Origin: Baylisascaris procyonis
Lineage: Eukaryota > Nematoda > Chromadorea > Rhabditida > Ascarididae
Assembly (NCBI GenBank): GCA_037389465.1
Contig: JAZARR010000212.1
Location: 6,458,501-6,522,500, forward strand
Reading direction: 5' to 3'
DNA: 64,000 nt
Shown here one piece after another: positions 46,196 to 58,260 of the stretch. Each line of letters begins with the position of its first letter. Within the stretch, counting starts at the first letter, position 1. A program made the position numbers and the translations under genes. The notes beneath the pieces were generated by a model. That model did no database searches, was not told where the DNA came from, and was given only the letters and a program-made list of their open reading frames with translations.

Positions 46196-47384
46196 CTGAC
46201 AAAAAATGAAGTGAAAAAAATTCGATGAATTTCCTCAGCAGTTCCCACTTCAGACGAAGCTGGCCGCACGGTTTCAAGTCACAATTTAGTTAACTCATGC
46301 TGCTGACATCTTAGACACTAACGTTGTACAAGTTTTAAACTCGTGACTCCTGAATTTATTTATCATTTCTACACATGATTAGCAGCTATTTCTCTAACAG
46401 CTGATTCACAGAGGGATCGTTGAACGAAAAACGTTCAAAACAGCAGTTGTCATCAAAAGAGTTGCAAAAGCGTTCCTATTTGGGAAATGATTAAATTTCT
46501 TTAAAAGCTTAATCACAAAACTGGAATTAAATGCTGCAAATTCAATTGCGGCACCCCTTAGAGAGCTGAACTTCAATTCCCTAGAGTAGAATATACGTGG
46601 AATTCTCATGGGAAGCAGTGCTCGCCAAAGAAGAGAATGTTCCAGATCATTTTGCTGTAACAAAGCGAAACGGAAGAAGCTTAGTCACATCAAAATGTGA
46701 ATGTTCTTGCTCAAATGGGGAATGCGTATGAGCGACGGGAAAGTGGAGAGAAATTGGATCGTGCGCATCTTTCTATTGATGAGTGCACTTTCAAATGTGC
46801 GCACCAACGAAACTTAGCCGTTCTGGGAAATCATCAACATCAAACCATTCGCCGTTCTGAGAAACCATCGACATCAAAAAATTCCCGGCAACTCGTCGCA
46901 AAAAGCTACTTGTTGACCGATCTGAGCAACACGGGTGTATAGGGCGTATTTAGTAAACTCTATGAAGATTATCGGAAAATTGCTTCAAGCACACCAATCA
47001 AGAGAAAAGAACTATATACACTGGAAATATGAAGCAGTCTCATAAATGTATGAACGGAAAACTGAATGATCATCGTGCTCTCAATGCTCTTCAAGCTTAT
47101 AATGAAAATGTTGTAATTAGAGGCACTGTTAAATGCAAAATGTTCGCAAGGATCTTCGATGAAGGTTTCAAGGTTTCCACCTTTTGTTGTCCAGGCCACA
47201 TCCCTCATCGGAATAGGCGTGGATGCGTCTCCACAATGTGAACATCAGTCCACTCTCTGCTCACAGTACTATACAAGACCTTGGTGATTAAACATTGCGG
47301 ATGCCAGATGAGATAGTGCAAAGTTTGTGATACAATTTCTTGAAAGCCATTTGTTACTGGTAATGATGTCAATCAAAACGTTAC
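46196..47384. other. Upstream intron or flank of larp-5
   Basis: AT-rich, no supported exon. Short frames on both strands have no domain. Confidence 0.4.
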
Positions 47385-47462
47385 CAACATCAGCTCAATC
47401 TCTTCAGTTTTAGTGATGCACATCTCGAAAACCTCTTCGAAACGTGGTACACTCTCGTCTAC
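47385..47462 (-). CDS. larp-5: Possible upstream coding exon of larp-5
   Basis: Minus-strand 78-base segment, VDESVPRFEEVFEMCITKTE then EIELML, between CTGCAAG and GTAACG, phase 0 at both ends. It would splice in frame to the exon at 46195. The acceptor lacks a T-rich tract, so this is tentative. It could as well be intronic chance. Confidence 0.25.
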
Positions 47463-50400
47463 CTTGCAGGTACCGTAAAATAGCATTAAATGCAAGAGAT
47501 AACATTCAGGCAAACGTCCATACGTTTGATAAGAGATGCCAAGTGCCTCGGAGTGCAGCAAGAATATTGTGAAGGATGTGCCTCGCCCCACGAAAATACA
47601 ACTTCAAACAGCAAAAATTACTGCACCTACAACATAAAAGTTTTAAAAAAAGAAACCTAACCTGGCAACAATAGAATCAGATTGAAAATAAATCAGATAG
47701 AAAAAGAATACAGTGAGGCAGATGTGTGATATAGATAGAAAAAAGTATAAACAAATAAAGAGGAAATTTTCTACCATAAAAAGCAATTAAAGTGGAAGAA
47801 AAAAGGAATCAGGTAGACAGAGAAATATTAAACTAGAATTCATATTACAGCGAGGCAAAGGTCGTCCGTATATGCAACATTAGACGGCCGATCAATGTGA
47901 GCAGTAAATCAATTCCGACGATCGGCGTTTGCGTTCGTCCAATTCATATGCAACGAGCTTTTTTTTTGCAGTAGCAAAATCTGAATGTGACAAGCACTGA
48001 TTATTTGTTACAGCTGATGTCTGAGTGTTTAAAAGGGGTGTTGCGCAGAAATCTCTGTTACAATCGAGAAAAGGATCGTAAAAAATGCAAATGTTATATG
48101 CCTCTTTGAGGTTACATTAGCGCATCTTTTGATGACGTGTTTCGTTCGGAGACAACGCAGTGCTCGAATCTGGAAATTTTTGCAAAGCTTCTTTCTCCAA
48201 CTTCAACAGGTAGCGAGATTTTAATGTTCAATTCTTGTTTCAAAGGAGAGGTAGCGCTGGCTCCAGATCTGCCTCATGAAAATCGGTCTTGGAATGAGCA
48301 CTTCTTTGGCCTGAGTGGCTTAAGTACGCTTAAACGTCTTGATGGTTCAACAACTGAAGACAGTGGAGGAGTTACAGACATACACGCGCATGCTCACGAC
48401 ATGCACAACGAATTAACAAACGAACATTCGTCTCCATTCAGGCCAACGGAACAAGTACACCGATTGGAAACAGCTCCTGGTCTCAAACGGGCGATAGCAT
48501 TCATTCAAACGACGTTAATTACGTCCCCTCACTTAATAAACGTGCTTCTGAGGTGCAACTTTGGCACGTTTCAACTTCGATTACACCAACTGCAAATGTC
48601 ACGAAAACCTTCACCTACCAGTTTGCGACAGCGTGAAAAAAAATCTCTTCAATATTCTTCAAAGTTTTTGATGTTTACACACTTCGATCTTCTCCACGCC
48701 GTCTGACCTGAGGTCATTAATATGAATGTATTTGATGGTGGTATACATATGTGGAAGGATGCCGTATATCTTTCCTCAAGCAAGAAGAGCTACAGGAATC
48801 AGAAGGAAAGTGCGATGATATCAACAATTTTGCTGCCGCGCAATATTTTGTTATCGTTGTAAATATGGCGTTGAAATCTGTACGGAATATTATAGAGATA
48901 AAGGCGACATCGCTTGTTTATGTTTCGGTGCGCTTTTATCTCTCAAAGTGCGTTTTAGGACAAAACGCCTACGACTGCAAAATTCTGCACTTTTTGACAT
49001 AATGCATTTTGCATTAAAATGATAAAACACCATGCCCCATCCGTCACCTACAAAATCCTGTGAGAGGTTCCATTTTGTGGCCAAACAGGTATCGGACAGT
49101 TCATGAAGGTGCCCGCTAGTTTACAGCGAAGGTTGTTGGTAGTGTGCGCGCCAAGTTAGCTGTACGTGAATAGACTCCCGTATCCGAATAAGTTAACAAA
49201 CAATTTCAAAAACCGTAAACACTGGTAATTGCCAAAAGTCAACAAATTAAGAAATTTCCCTCAGGTACGCGGATCCTAAATGCATGCGGGAAAGGAAGCG
49301 GAGGTGAATGAATTAACTAGAAGATCTTGACACAAGACTACTATGACTATTTGAGGTGTAGTACAACTCAAACTGAGCTCTAAAATCAAGTTGGGTTTCC
49401 TAGGTAAAGACAGCACGTTACCAAAGTGAACAGCATTAGCCATATTACATTCACAGCAAAAACAGCGTTCCTCTGTTTTAAAGTACACTTCGCTTGATGG
49501 CTCGAAATTTTCTTCGAAGTAAGATTGAAATTTTAAGTCAACAAAAGTTTTTTGAAGACAGACTTAACCCAAAAAAGAAACGAATGCCCCTTGTTTATAG
49601 AAGAAGAACGCATGCTGAAGGAGACGATCGAAAATGCCATTTTGGCCAGATATTTGTATCGCAGAAATGAAACTTTTTCATGTTTTTGGCGCTTCTATTT
49701 AAATCGTCAATTCTTTGAAGCACTCGCAAACACATAACAGCTTTGGTGGAAAGCGCCAAAAACATGCAAAAAATGTGAAAAGTGCTTATAGTAGATTAGA
49801 CAATGAGAGGTGCCAAAAATGTGAGCAAGAGAAACAAGGCCAATAACAAATGGAATTATGGTGGAACATCCATTCAATGCAATTACTCAAACAAAGAGTG
49901 CAAATGCAAAAAAGTGCACTTCCTCTACATCATCAAGGATGACATCCAGTGGTACCACCGTTGACTCAGGTTATGAGCAAGGATAAGTGGTCGTTTCGAC
50001 ACTATCGTTTCGAGACTAAGTTATTTGTTAGGATAAAGATAAAGTGAATCTTGAGTGAAAAATAGAGAAAAGCGGCGTGGCTTTATGTGCGTGATGCAGG
50101 AAATCAAAGTTTCATTAGTTTGCTGAAACCATTTAGTTCCAATTTCCCGCAGTGCTCAAATGAGAAGCAGTCACATGATTTTTTCATCGGTCGTCTTCCG
50201 TCCCTCCATTTTGTCCGAGTTTCCCATCAAGAGCGATTAAATCGCTCGCTAGCAAGACCGCTCCCCATGAGGAACATCGCTTCCTCATAGTATGCCAATC
50301 CTCGGCTATGTATGACAAAATACAGATAGTGTCTTTAAAGACCATATCTCACTGGCTGCAGTAATAATATAATACAAAAGGGAGTAAAAAAGAACGTCTT

Positions 50401-53235
50401 GCAGCTACTGTCAAACGCTTTTTTCTCGTTAACATGACGAGTTAACGTTCTGTCATGTGTCTCACACACCAATTCAACGAACAGTGAAAGTAATTTAATG
50501 CAGTTCACTCTGTGTTTCACCATTTCAACTTTACTTGTGCAGCTTGCCACCTGCTTGCTTTCAACAGAACGAACTAAATTTTTCACTAGCCAATAACATG
50601 TTCAAACATTTGAAGGAGTTTTCTAATAGAATTTTTTAAAAAGTGTGCACAAGTCGCTGGAAGTTTTTTTTTCTTTTTTTTTTCTGACGAATGTCTTCAT
50701 CTCTTCATAAATCTTTACGACGCAATGAGCATTGCTCAATTTTTTGTTTACCATCACCATTACGAATTTGTACTCATCGGTAATACTGCGGAACTGGCCT
50801 AAGCTATAGAAGTTCAAATATGAGACGAAGTGATTCGAAGTCCGAAGAAACAAACGGTAACTGCAGGTAAACTCGAACCAACATCAGGAAATGACCTCAA
50901 ACTAATGGTTATAAATGTGCTCGAGAAAATGGGTTTCGCTCTTTGATATAGCGGAAACAAATTGTTAGGAAATAAATTTGCGATAAAAAGCTGAAAGCAA
51001 AGTAATGTTGGCAAGATGATCGCGATTTGATAAAACGCACCGAGACAGTGATTCATGACAATTCTGCAGACAAAACTATTTTTTTTTGAACAGATACGAA
51101 AAAAGCAGTTTTCTCTTTTCAGCGCTCTCGGATATACTTGAGAACGATAACCTCTACAAGGGTGAAATAAATCTGACGGATAACTTTCCTAGCACCTTTA
51201 CGTTCGCTCGGATGAACTGATTACTTGTTGAATGATTTACTGACACCTAACAGCACTGTAAAGTTGGGGAATTGTGAAAACTTTTTTGGTCGAAAATTTG
51301 TGCAAATAATTAATTTTATATGGGAACCTTTAAACTGCTTTTTTTCGTTGCTCTGAGGTACTCAATAATCACAGGCATGACTAGAAACAATAGGTTGAAA
51401 CGTAAAATGTAAAAGGCATTTCGTGATTTCCTATCACTATATCTGCAAGGCGTCGCCGTTTCGAGAAAATAAAGAGTCCGCAAATTTTGCAACTTTCCCA
51501 ATATTTGACTTAGAGTTTTAGAGAGGACCTTAGAGCATCGTACAACGATAAATAATCCTTTCGCATGCAATCCCTTTGAAATTCATGGCATAATATTGGA
51601 GTATTTTTATTGCAGATTGCACGATGAAGGCTGTCATTACATTGTATATTGGTAGCGCATGGCGGAAAAAAGTTGCTTCTTACAAGTACCGGTCAGACGA
51701 CGTCGCTCAAATTGAAATCTGGAGTGGACACATCTCAGCGGAAGTACTTCTTATGCAACAATCGGCGAGAAAATTCGACAGCAGGTTTTCAAGTGCGCCA
51801 ATGACTTGTGCTTAAACGCCGCAGAAAGTTTCAATGCACGAAAGGTGTTGATTTATACATGACGCACCTGATCGACTGTGTTGTTGACCAAGTGTATTGT
51901 GCATGTTAACTTTTATGCGCCTCGAACATAGCATTTTACTGAGACCATCAGTAAAAACTGCACCACCTGTGCTACTTAACCAATGTTTAGTTACTGTGGC
52001 TGCTCAAAAACTCGTGAGAGTACACGCCTATCGCCAAAGTACTTAGCAAATAACTTCAGAAGTGCGTGTTTTTTCCCGAAGTGTACGTAATAGTAGCATG
52101 CAAGAAACAGTGATGAATGGTGCAAGAGTGTCTCAATTAAATCGAATTTCACTATGGCAAATTCATTGTATAGTGGGTGCCTATGCCAGAAAGTGGTAGA
52201 TATAATTAATGCAATCTGAGATCTATTGCATAATTAATGCAATCTATGGAAACAAATGGTTGGTTTCAGCCTGAGCGATTACCGGCTACGAGGATGACCA
52301 GCAATTAGTCTTATAAAAGCAAAATCAATGAAGACATGCTTTCAAAATGAAACCAGCCGAAATTGATGTACTCACAGAGAATACACAACAATAGATAGCT
52401 TTTCCAGTATTGACGTTTCGTTTTGTAGAGCAAAAAAATTAATCCACCAGCGTGAACATTCACCGAAATTTTTGACTTTGTTCAATTGCTTATGAGATGT
52501 GTCAAATTCGCAAAACCATTACGACTATTGAAGAAAGTTTTTTGATAAAACGAAAGTTTTTTGAAGATTATTCGCTGAATAAATTTCAAGAATGGGAAAA
52601 CTGATCGTTAACTTGGAGGAAGTCGTTTTGTATTGTTCACCGGTATCATTCTCCAGAGGCAGATTTGACAGGGTCGTGGAAATAGGAGGATTTCAAATAT
52701 AATAAGATATGAATTAGCCCGAACCGGCCAACCGTATTTATATAAAATCCCAGAACCAGAACAGGAAAGAACCCAGAGTTTTAGGCTAGATGAACGGCGG
52801 CTCCACAACGTGTAAAACTGCAGTTTGATGGATCTATAACTGGCCGCAGCTGTAACCTTATTTTAGAATTTGAAAAAGCTGATAACCCAGCTAATGATAC
52901 AACTCACTGGCGCAGTGGCTGTGTGAAGGAAGAATCTATTTGGATGCGACGAGCAGATCAAGCCATTTGGCCATAACGTGAATTGTGCAAACCGAAATAA
53001 TGAGTGCAAGACATAAATTGGAAATGGAAAAAAAAGCGAAGGGCGAAATATGAAGCGAAAAGTGCAAGGCAAACGAGTGCTTAATAGCTGCCATATCATT
53101 AGAAGAATCCAACTTTTTGCAATCGGAAACAACGTTCGTTGCTCGCACAAAGCCCACTCGGCCCAGAGTGGGGGCTTTATGAAAAAATAAGTGTGGCGCA
53201 CGACCTAAAGGTGTGCTAGATCAAACAAAACAAGA
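47463..53235. other. Sparse region, one unassigned plus-strand frame
   Basis: Mostly AT-rich with chance frames. The exception is the 189-codon plus-strand frame at 48137-48706. No RNA gene or mobile element recognised. Confidence 0.35.
48137..48706 (+). CDS. Unassigned 189-codon open frame
   Basis: Second-longest frame in the window. A possible acceptor (CTCCAACTTCAACAG, ending at 48210) precedes the more protein-like part: CFKGEVALAPDLPHENRSW, HFFGLSGLSTLKRLDGSTTE, DIHAHAHDMHNELTNEHSS. The end (about 48640 on) is AT-rich and less convincing; another plus frame is open at about 48440-48640. No domain recognised and no clear donor chosen. It lies between the larp-5 5' end and the GC-rich block at 53 kb, so it could be an exon of a further gene or a chance frame. 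Confidence 0.3.
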   Translation: MFRSETTQCSNLEIFAKLLSPTSTGSEILMFNSCFKGEVALAPDLPHENRSWNEHFFGLSGLSTLKRLDGSTTEDSGGVTDIHAHAHDMHNELTNEHSSPFRPTEQVHRLETAPGLKRAIAFIQTTLITSPHLINVLLRCNFGTFQLRLHQLQMSRKPSPTSLRQREKKSLQYSSKFLMFTHFDLLHAV

Positions 53236-54220
53236 TTAATTGCTGTGTGGCTGGCCGCTTCGCGTCGCATCGTCTAATAGATATATCGAGATCGCATTAC
53301 GAAGCAAGCTGGTGGCGATGAGCAACCCAGATACTTGTTCATATCCACTCAAAGCATTCACTGCTCCAGCATGAGCTTGACGTCGAATCAACAACAAGCC
53401 GAACAATATATAGGAAACCCGTAGATGACGTAAAGAAAGCAACAACGAAACGTTGACCAACCGGCTGGATGATGTAACATCTCGGCGACGTCTCCGTGCA
53501 AATAAAGAATGCACCCGGTTCCGCTTCACCGGTCGTTGCCATAATTCGCATCTGCAGTAGCAGAAGGCAGTACACGTTGTATGGCGTGCGACAAACGCTA
53601 AACGGGTCGGCCGTGTGAATGAAGAAATGCCTACCACAGACGATTTGGCCTGTAGGTAAAGCACCTTCGGTTACGACCGCAGAGGTGTGTTATGCGCGGC
53701 GGCACGGGTTAAGTTACTGCATGAGAGCTAACTGGCCAAAGGGGCTAGTCGAGTGTGGCTGGCAGCAGTCAGAGTGATGCGAGCGCAACACAGCAACAAG
53801 CAAAACGCGCGCACACAAGCAGCCTTGGCTCTCGCAGCCCCTCAATTGGAAATGTGCACCGCTCTTCCTCGGCTGACGTCATCGCGGGCGTTGCTGGTAG
53901 CCGGCTCCGAACACGACCAACAGCACGCGCCCACGCGAGGAAGTTGCATGATCCAGCTCCACATACGCGCGTCCGCACGCTTCCCCTTCATGGACAACGA
54001 TGCTATTCGTGCACGCTTTACCTTTTCCCATATTGTGTGGCGCCATGCTGTGCTTCTCAGCCTTTTATGTCCGTTGCGTTCAATACGCTTTTCTTGCTTC
54101 TCTATACGTTCAATCCACGATATGAGCCGAATGACGTTTACCCGGCTGGTTGCACGCTCACTTTCACGTTCGCTTTCAAGCAAGAGTAACAGGGAAACGT
54201 CGTCGATGCGCTAATCACCA
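53236..54220. promoter_or_regulatory. GC- and CpG-rich block, probable promoter or first-exon region
   Basis: About 1 kb with many CG dinucleotides and higher G+C than the flanks, much like the pop-1 start region. Up to five overlapping frames are open on both strands, which composition alone can produce. The plus frame starting near 53755 has a Ser-rich protein-like stretch (GSRSPSIGNVHRSSSADV), but I see no clear donor. A palindromic CRE/ATF site TGACGTCA lies at 53874-53881. It could serve larp-5 to the left, the chitin-binding gene to the right, or both. Confidence 0.4.
53874..53881. promoter_or_regulatory. CRE-like palindrome TGACGTCA
   Basis: Perfect 8-bp CREB/ATF consensus inside the GC-rich block. 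Its chance occurrence is not negligible; the location in a promoter-like block is what makes it worth listing. Confidence 0.35.
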
Positions 54221-55699
54221 CATACAAAATATTGCACTTCTCAGACTCGTTTATTGAGCACGACACTGTAAAAAAAAGTGACTCGCGTGGATGCAATTCG
54301 GAGTGGAAAACAAAACTTGAAACACTCGCCTATATGTCTGCGGTATGTTCAACGTTGACACGCATTCCCACCAAGCACTTCTGCACATTATTCGGAGTAT
54401 TTCAGCACCGGGATGTTTTCAAGCTTTGTTTAGAGATCATCCTGTCTATTTCGGATGATATTTTCATGCGCTACTTTTGAATAGTGCAATTTCGAGATTT
54501 GATAAGGATGTCATAGTTCCTTTGCAAACTTTCGTTGAGGATTTATCCGAGAACCCATGTATTGGTGAGAGTACCACTCCCAAGTGTCACTAGGCCATAT
54601 TTATTGTGCAACAGGTTGAGAATTTTTTAACCACAAACTTGGATTTGGTACGCTAAACAAAATGACCTAATCTTTTTCAAATTGTCCGCTTCAAGCTGTA
54701 AAAGTGATAGCGAGTGTAAGACACAGTACATATTTTCGGGTATAAAAGTTTGCTAATTCAGGTTGTTTTGCCCAAGACCGATTCGAATTACGAGCTGGAG
54801 CAACAGAGGTTGCCAACAAGGTAAAGAGCGTCTTCTTTTCCCATATGCGAGCATCAACGGTTTGAAAGTGGTCACAAGAGTAGTTTTTCGAAGCGAGATT
54901 TCACCTTTATCTTCCTTAGACCAAAAGATATCACCATAAAATTCCGTAAACAACTCACTTCCTGTTCTCATTATCTAGCTTAACTTTGCTACGTTCAACG
55001 GTGTTCCAGCCTTAATATATTTTCCTAGTTAAAACCTTTTATAAACAAATCACATTGTAATATACTGTGCGTGACTAATGAAATCATGATTTCTTCAACG
55101 TAGGAAGATTTTTACATTTAAAAAAAGAGTAGAAATTTTCTCATTTATTCATCAAAATAGTATTTACTCGTTTTAGAAGCACCAGTCGAAAAATGAACGT
55201 GCAAAGAAAATAAATCGAGCTCCGGCTTCTTGGTCATAAATCAAGGAATTAGACGCGTCATTGCGACATTTCTTTATGCATCGTTTTTTGATGAATGAAC
55301 GATTTGGAATTTATATGAGGAAATCGTTAAGCGACTCAAAGTTATCTTCATATTCTCATCAAGATCATCTCTATTGAAACACCTTTACCGAATGATAAAA
55401 CCCTTTTATTTAATGATGTCGGGAGCAGTAATGGCATAAAAATGGCACTCATGTTTCGTTCTTTCTAACTCTCTGTAACTGTTTTCATGAGTAATGTTTC
55501 CTCCTTCTCTAAATATACTCACTCCATGCGGAACAATCAATTTTTTCTACTACAACACCTTTCCTTAGTCCAATTCTGCTTTTTTTATGTCCATTCTCGG
55601 CTTCAATTTTCTTACTTCCGGAAGTCAAGAGTTTAGTAATTTTTCTTATTGACTTTCACTATGAGACAGTTTGTTATTAACACTTGTTCGTGAAAACAG
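54221..55699. other. No gene assigned
   Basis: AT-rich; short chance frames only. Confidence 0.4.
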
Positions 55700-55788
55700 T
55701 CAACAATGCCGACAAAAATGTCTACACCGTTGTAGATTTCAGGAGAAAGCCTGTTCCATCAGAACGCCGTACGCAAAGCTTTAAGAAT
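55700..55788 (+). CDS. Candidate exon of a basic protein
   Basis: After GTGAAAACAG and before a good donor GTAAGG. Frame reads NNADKNVYTVVDFRRKPV then PSERRTQSFKN. Leaves phase 0, which matches the phase 0 entry of the candidate at 56062. No family recognised; it may be a 5' exon of the chitin-binding gene or a separate gene. Confidence 0.35.
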
Positions 55789-56061
55789 GTAAGGAGAAAA
55801 AACTTTATTGACATCAGCAAACGCAAACAAATGCTTTGCGTTTGGTTACTTATAAAAGTGTCAACAGGGCACATAAAGCGAATCCCTATGCAGTGAACCG
55901 TAAATATGTAGTAAAGGACAACAATCAGCAGAAGGGAAGAATAGGGATCACGAATGGTGCTGCTATCCCTGAACACCGAAAATTAGACATCCTTGAAGCT
56001 CGAGGCTCGAAAATGACATCTCCGTGCGACGTCCTGAGTCTCTCAATTTTTTAACTAACAG

Positions 56062-56273
56062 ATCCTTGAAAGAAAGTCTCAACGAAATCCGGAGAACACC
56101 AGTTCTGGAGAACCCGACATGAACTCGTGCACTAAGCGCAATAAAGCATCAAAACGCTTCAGATCGCCGTTCAACACCGCAACGCATAATACATTACTAT
56201 ATAAAGTTGATCAGCGTGTGACGCCGAATAAAGCTTTCGCTTGCATTCATAAATCGTTTATTAGTACCTATTA
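56062..56273 (+). CDS. Candidate exon following the 55700 exon
   Basis: Strong acceptor TTTTTTAACTAACAG, open for 70 codons to a TAG near 56271. Basic and polar: ILERKSQRNPENTSSGEPD, CTKRNKASKRFRSPFNT. AATAAA occurs twice inside (about 56139 and 56227). It may splice out earlier or be a terminal exon. The overlapping frame at 55836-56054 has no usable donor into this exon. Confidence 0.3.
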
Positions 56274-58154
56274 GCAGAAAACTGCGATTTGGAGAGCAGT
56301 CAACTGGTTTGAGAGACTACTTTGCATAATACACATGTAGCTTTGATAAAAATACGGTGCAGTGCGGAACCTGAACGCTTATTCAACAATAAAACTATGG
56401 CAGACAGTGCAGATATACTCATGGTTTATAATGCAATTTTCGACCTATCTCAGGCCATTTTTGCGTGCATCTTGTAATTTGGATTATCCTCACCCGGGCG
56501 GCTTGCCTTTAGGTATTTGCGGTTGTTTGTATATTTTTCACACTTTGAACTTTAGCATCGAAACTTAATATATATGCGGACATTTAAACACGCGTATAGA
56601 CAGGCTGGTGTTCGCATCGAAATTTGTAACGCATAACTTAATTAAGAAACGAGCGCAAAAAGAGCCTGAAAGAGGTGAGTGTCTTGAAGCTACAGTAATG
56701 AAATTTGTTGAAGTGGTGTGCATTGTGGCATCAACTATTATATGGCCTCAATTCTCAGCAAATTATAAATTTTCTTGCCTATATAATGACACATAAAGGC
56801 GTACTATGGCTGTGTTCTTCTCCAGTTATGTAAATAAGTGGGTATTTATCGTGAATGAGGCTCAAAACTTTGAGGCAGTAATAAGTCTTAGAATACAATT
56901 AAAATCTGTTTAACCTAGTACCTACCCTTTTTTCCTCAATTTACAACGGTGGAAATTTGCTAATATTGCTGAAGAAAAAAAAAAATTGGGCCGTTTTGCC
57001 TTTTTTCCAAATGTGAATATATCGACGCCGTTTCACTCGGAATGAAAAAACAACCGAAAATTATAATGCCTCACAATTTTCGATTTGTCATTATTTATGA
57101 TGGAATAAGGTTTGATTGAAGCTATCTGAGCTCTTTTGGAATAAATGTGACTCACCCCTTCATTAAGAAAGGTCATTGTGGTTTTAGTGAATTTGATTCA
57201 ACAGGTGCGCACACTAATTCTTGCTCATGACTTCAAGAGCATGAAAGGCTCTAAATATAACAAATCGAAGTGGGCGGTTGTGCCAATGGAATATTTATTT
57301 CGTCAAAGGTTATGTTCCCGCAGCGTTCAAAATGATTAGCGCCACTTTGGACATTTTTGCTTTGCAAATGTTTAGTGTGTTTCATGAAGAAGTTTTTTTC
57401 CGTTGCTTACTTTAAATTTTTGTTATCGCACAAGCCATACACTTTGCAAACGAACATTTATGGCAGTAGTTTCGTGCTTATATTTCAATGAATAGGTCAG
57501 CATCACTGATGTACCCATGAAATTAATTTCCTCTCACCCCCTTATAATTTCTTTGAGCTCAACAAATCTGAGATGAGCTCGAATCGTGGGCCTGAATATG
57601 TTTCCACCTGTTGATGATTTACGGAGAAAATAATTTTCACGCAGATTTTTGTGAAAATTTTTCGTGATTAAATTCTGATCGAAACAATTTGTGGCCAGAA
57701 TTTATCAGAGTTACGCTTGGCTTGAAGAGGCGCAAAATAAAAGATTTTCCGTTCAAAAACCATATTTCTATGAAAATAGCAAAGAAAGAAGTCATGGTTG
57801 CATAGACTTTTATGATCAGAATTTGCCAAACAAAAATTCTTACCGTGTGAATTATTGCCTCGTAATTTTCCTATGAATTTCTCAAGTATTTCACAATTTA
57901 AAGAACCGATGTAATCAAATTTGTGTCAATTTAGAAGAGTTGCAACGAAAGAAGGGGGAACGGTGTTGAACGATGGTACTTTTTCGGGGACTGAGTATGC
58001 TCAGCGCTGTGCTTTTTCTACATAATTTGAAGCTGAGTCGAACGCTTCAACAGAAACAGGCATTAGTTCCTCTAATTTCTTCGCAAATTTTCAACAAATC
58101 TTATTTATTGCTAACCAACTGTCGTTTTCTGCTAGCTTATTTCACTCTTTTCAG
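56274..58154. other. No gene assigned; possible signal-peptide exon near 57973
   Basis: AT-rich. At 57973 an ATG opens MVLFRGLSMLSAVLFLHN, which has signal-peptide character and could be the start of the chitin-binding gene. I could not connect it by phase to the next exon. Confidence 0.3.
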
Positions 58155-58260
58155 ACCATTAATGTGTTTTGTTGTGCTGAAAAATCAGTTCAGAAAAACG
58201 ACTTTATATAGCTACGATCCCTCAAAAACTCCAGAAGATGGGGAGAACTATAAGCGAGCG
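58155..58260 (+). CDS. Tentative exon before the first chitin-binding domain
   Basis: Acceptor CACTCTTTTCAG, donor GTTAAT; phase 2 entry, phase 0 exit. Peptide RKTTLYSYDPSKTPEDG then ENYKRA would continue into GGPNDPGGRSLSE. The donor is weak. Confidence 0.35.

Noticed and set aside
53753..54214. 153-codon plus-strand frame in the GC-rich block
   Set aside because: Four other frames are open in the same place; low complexity and no splice support, so composition explains it better than coding.
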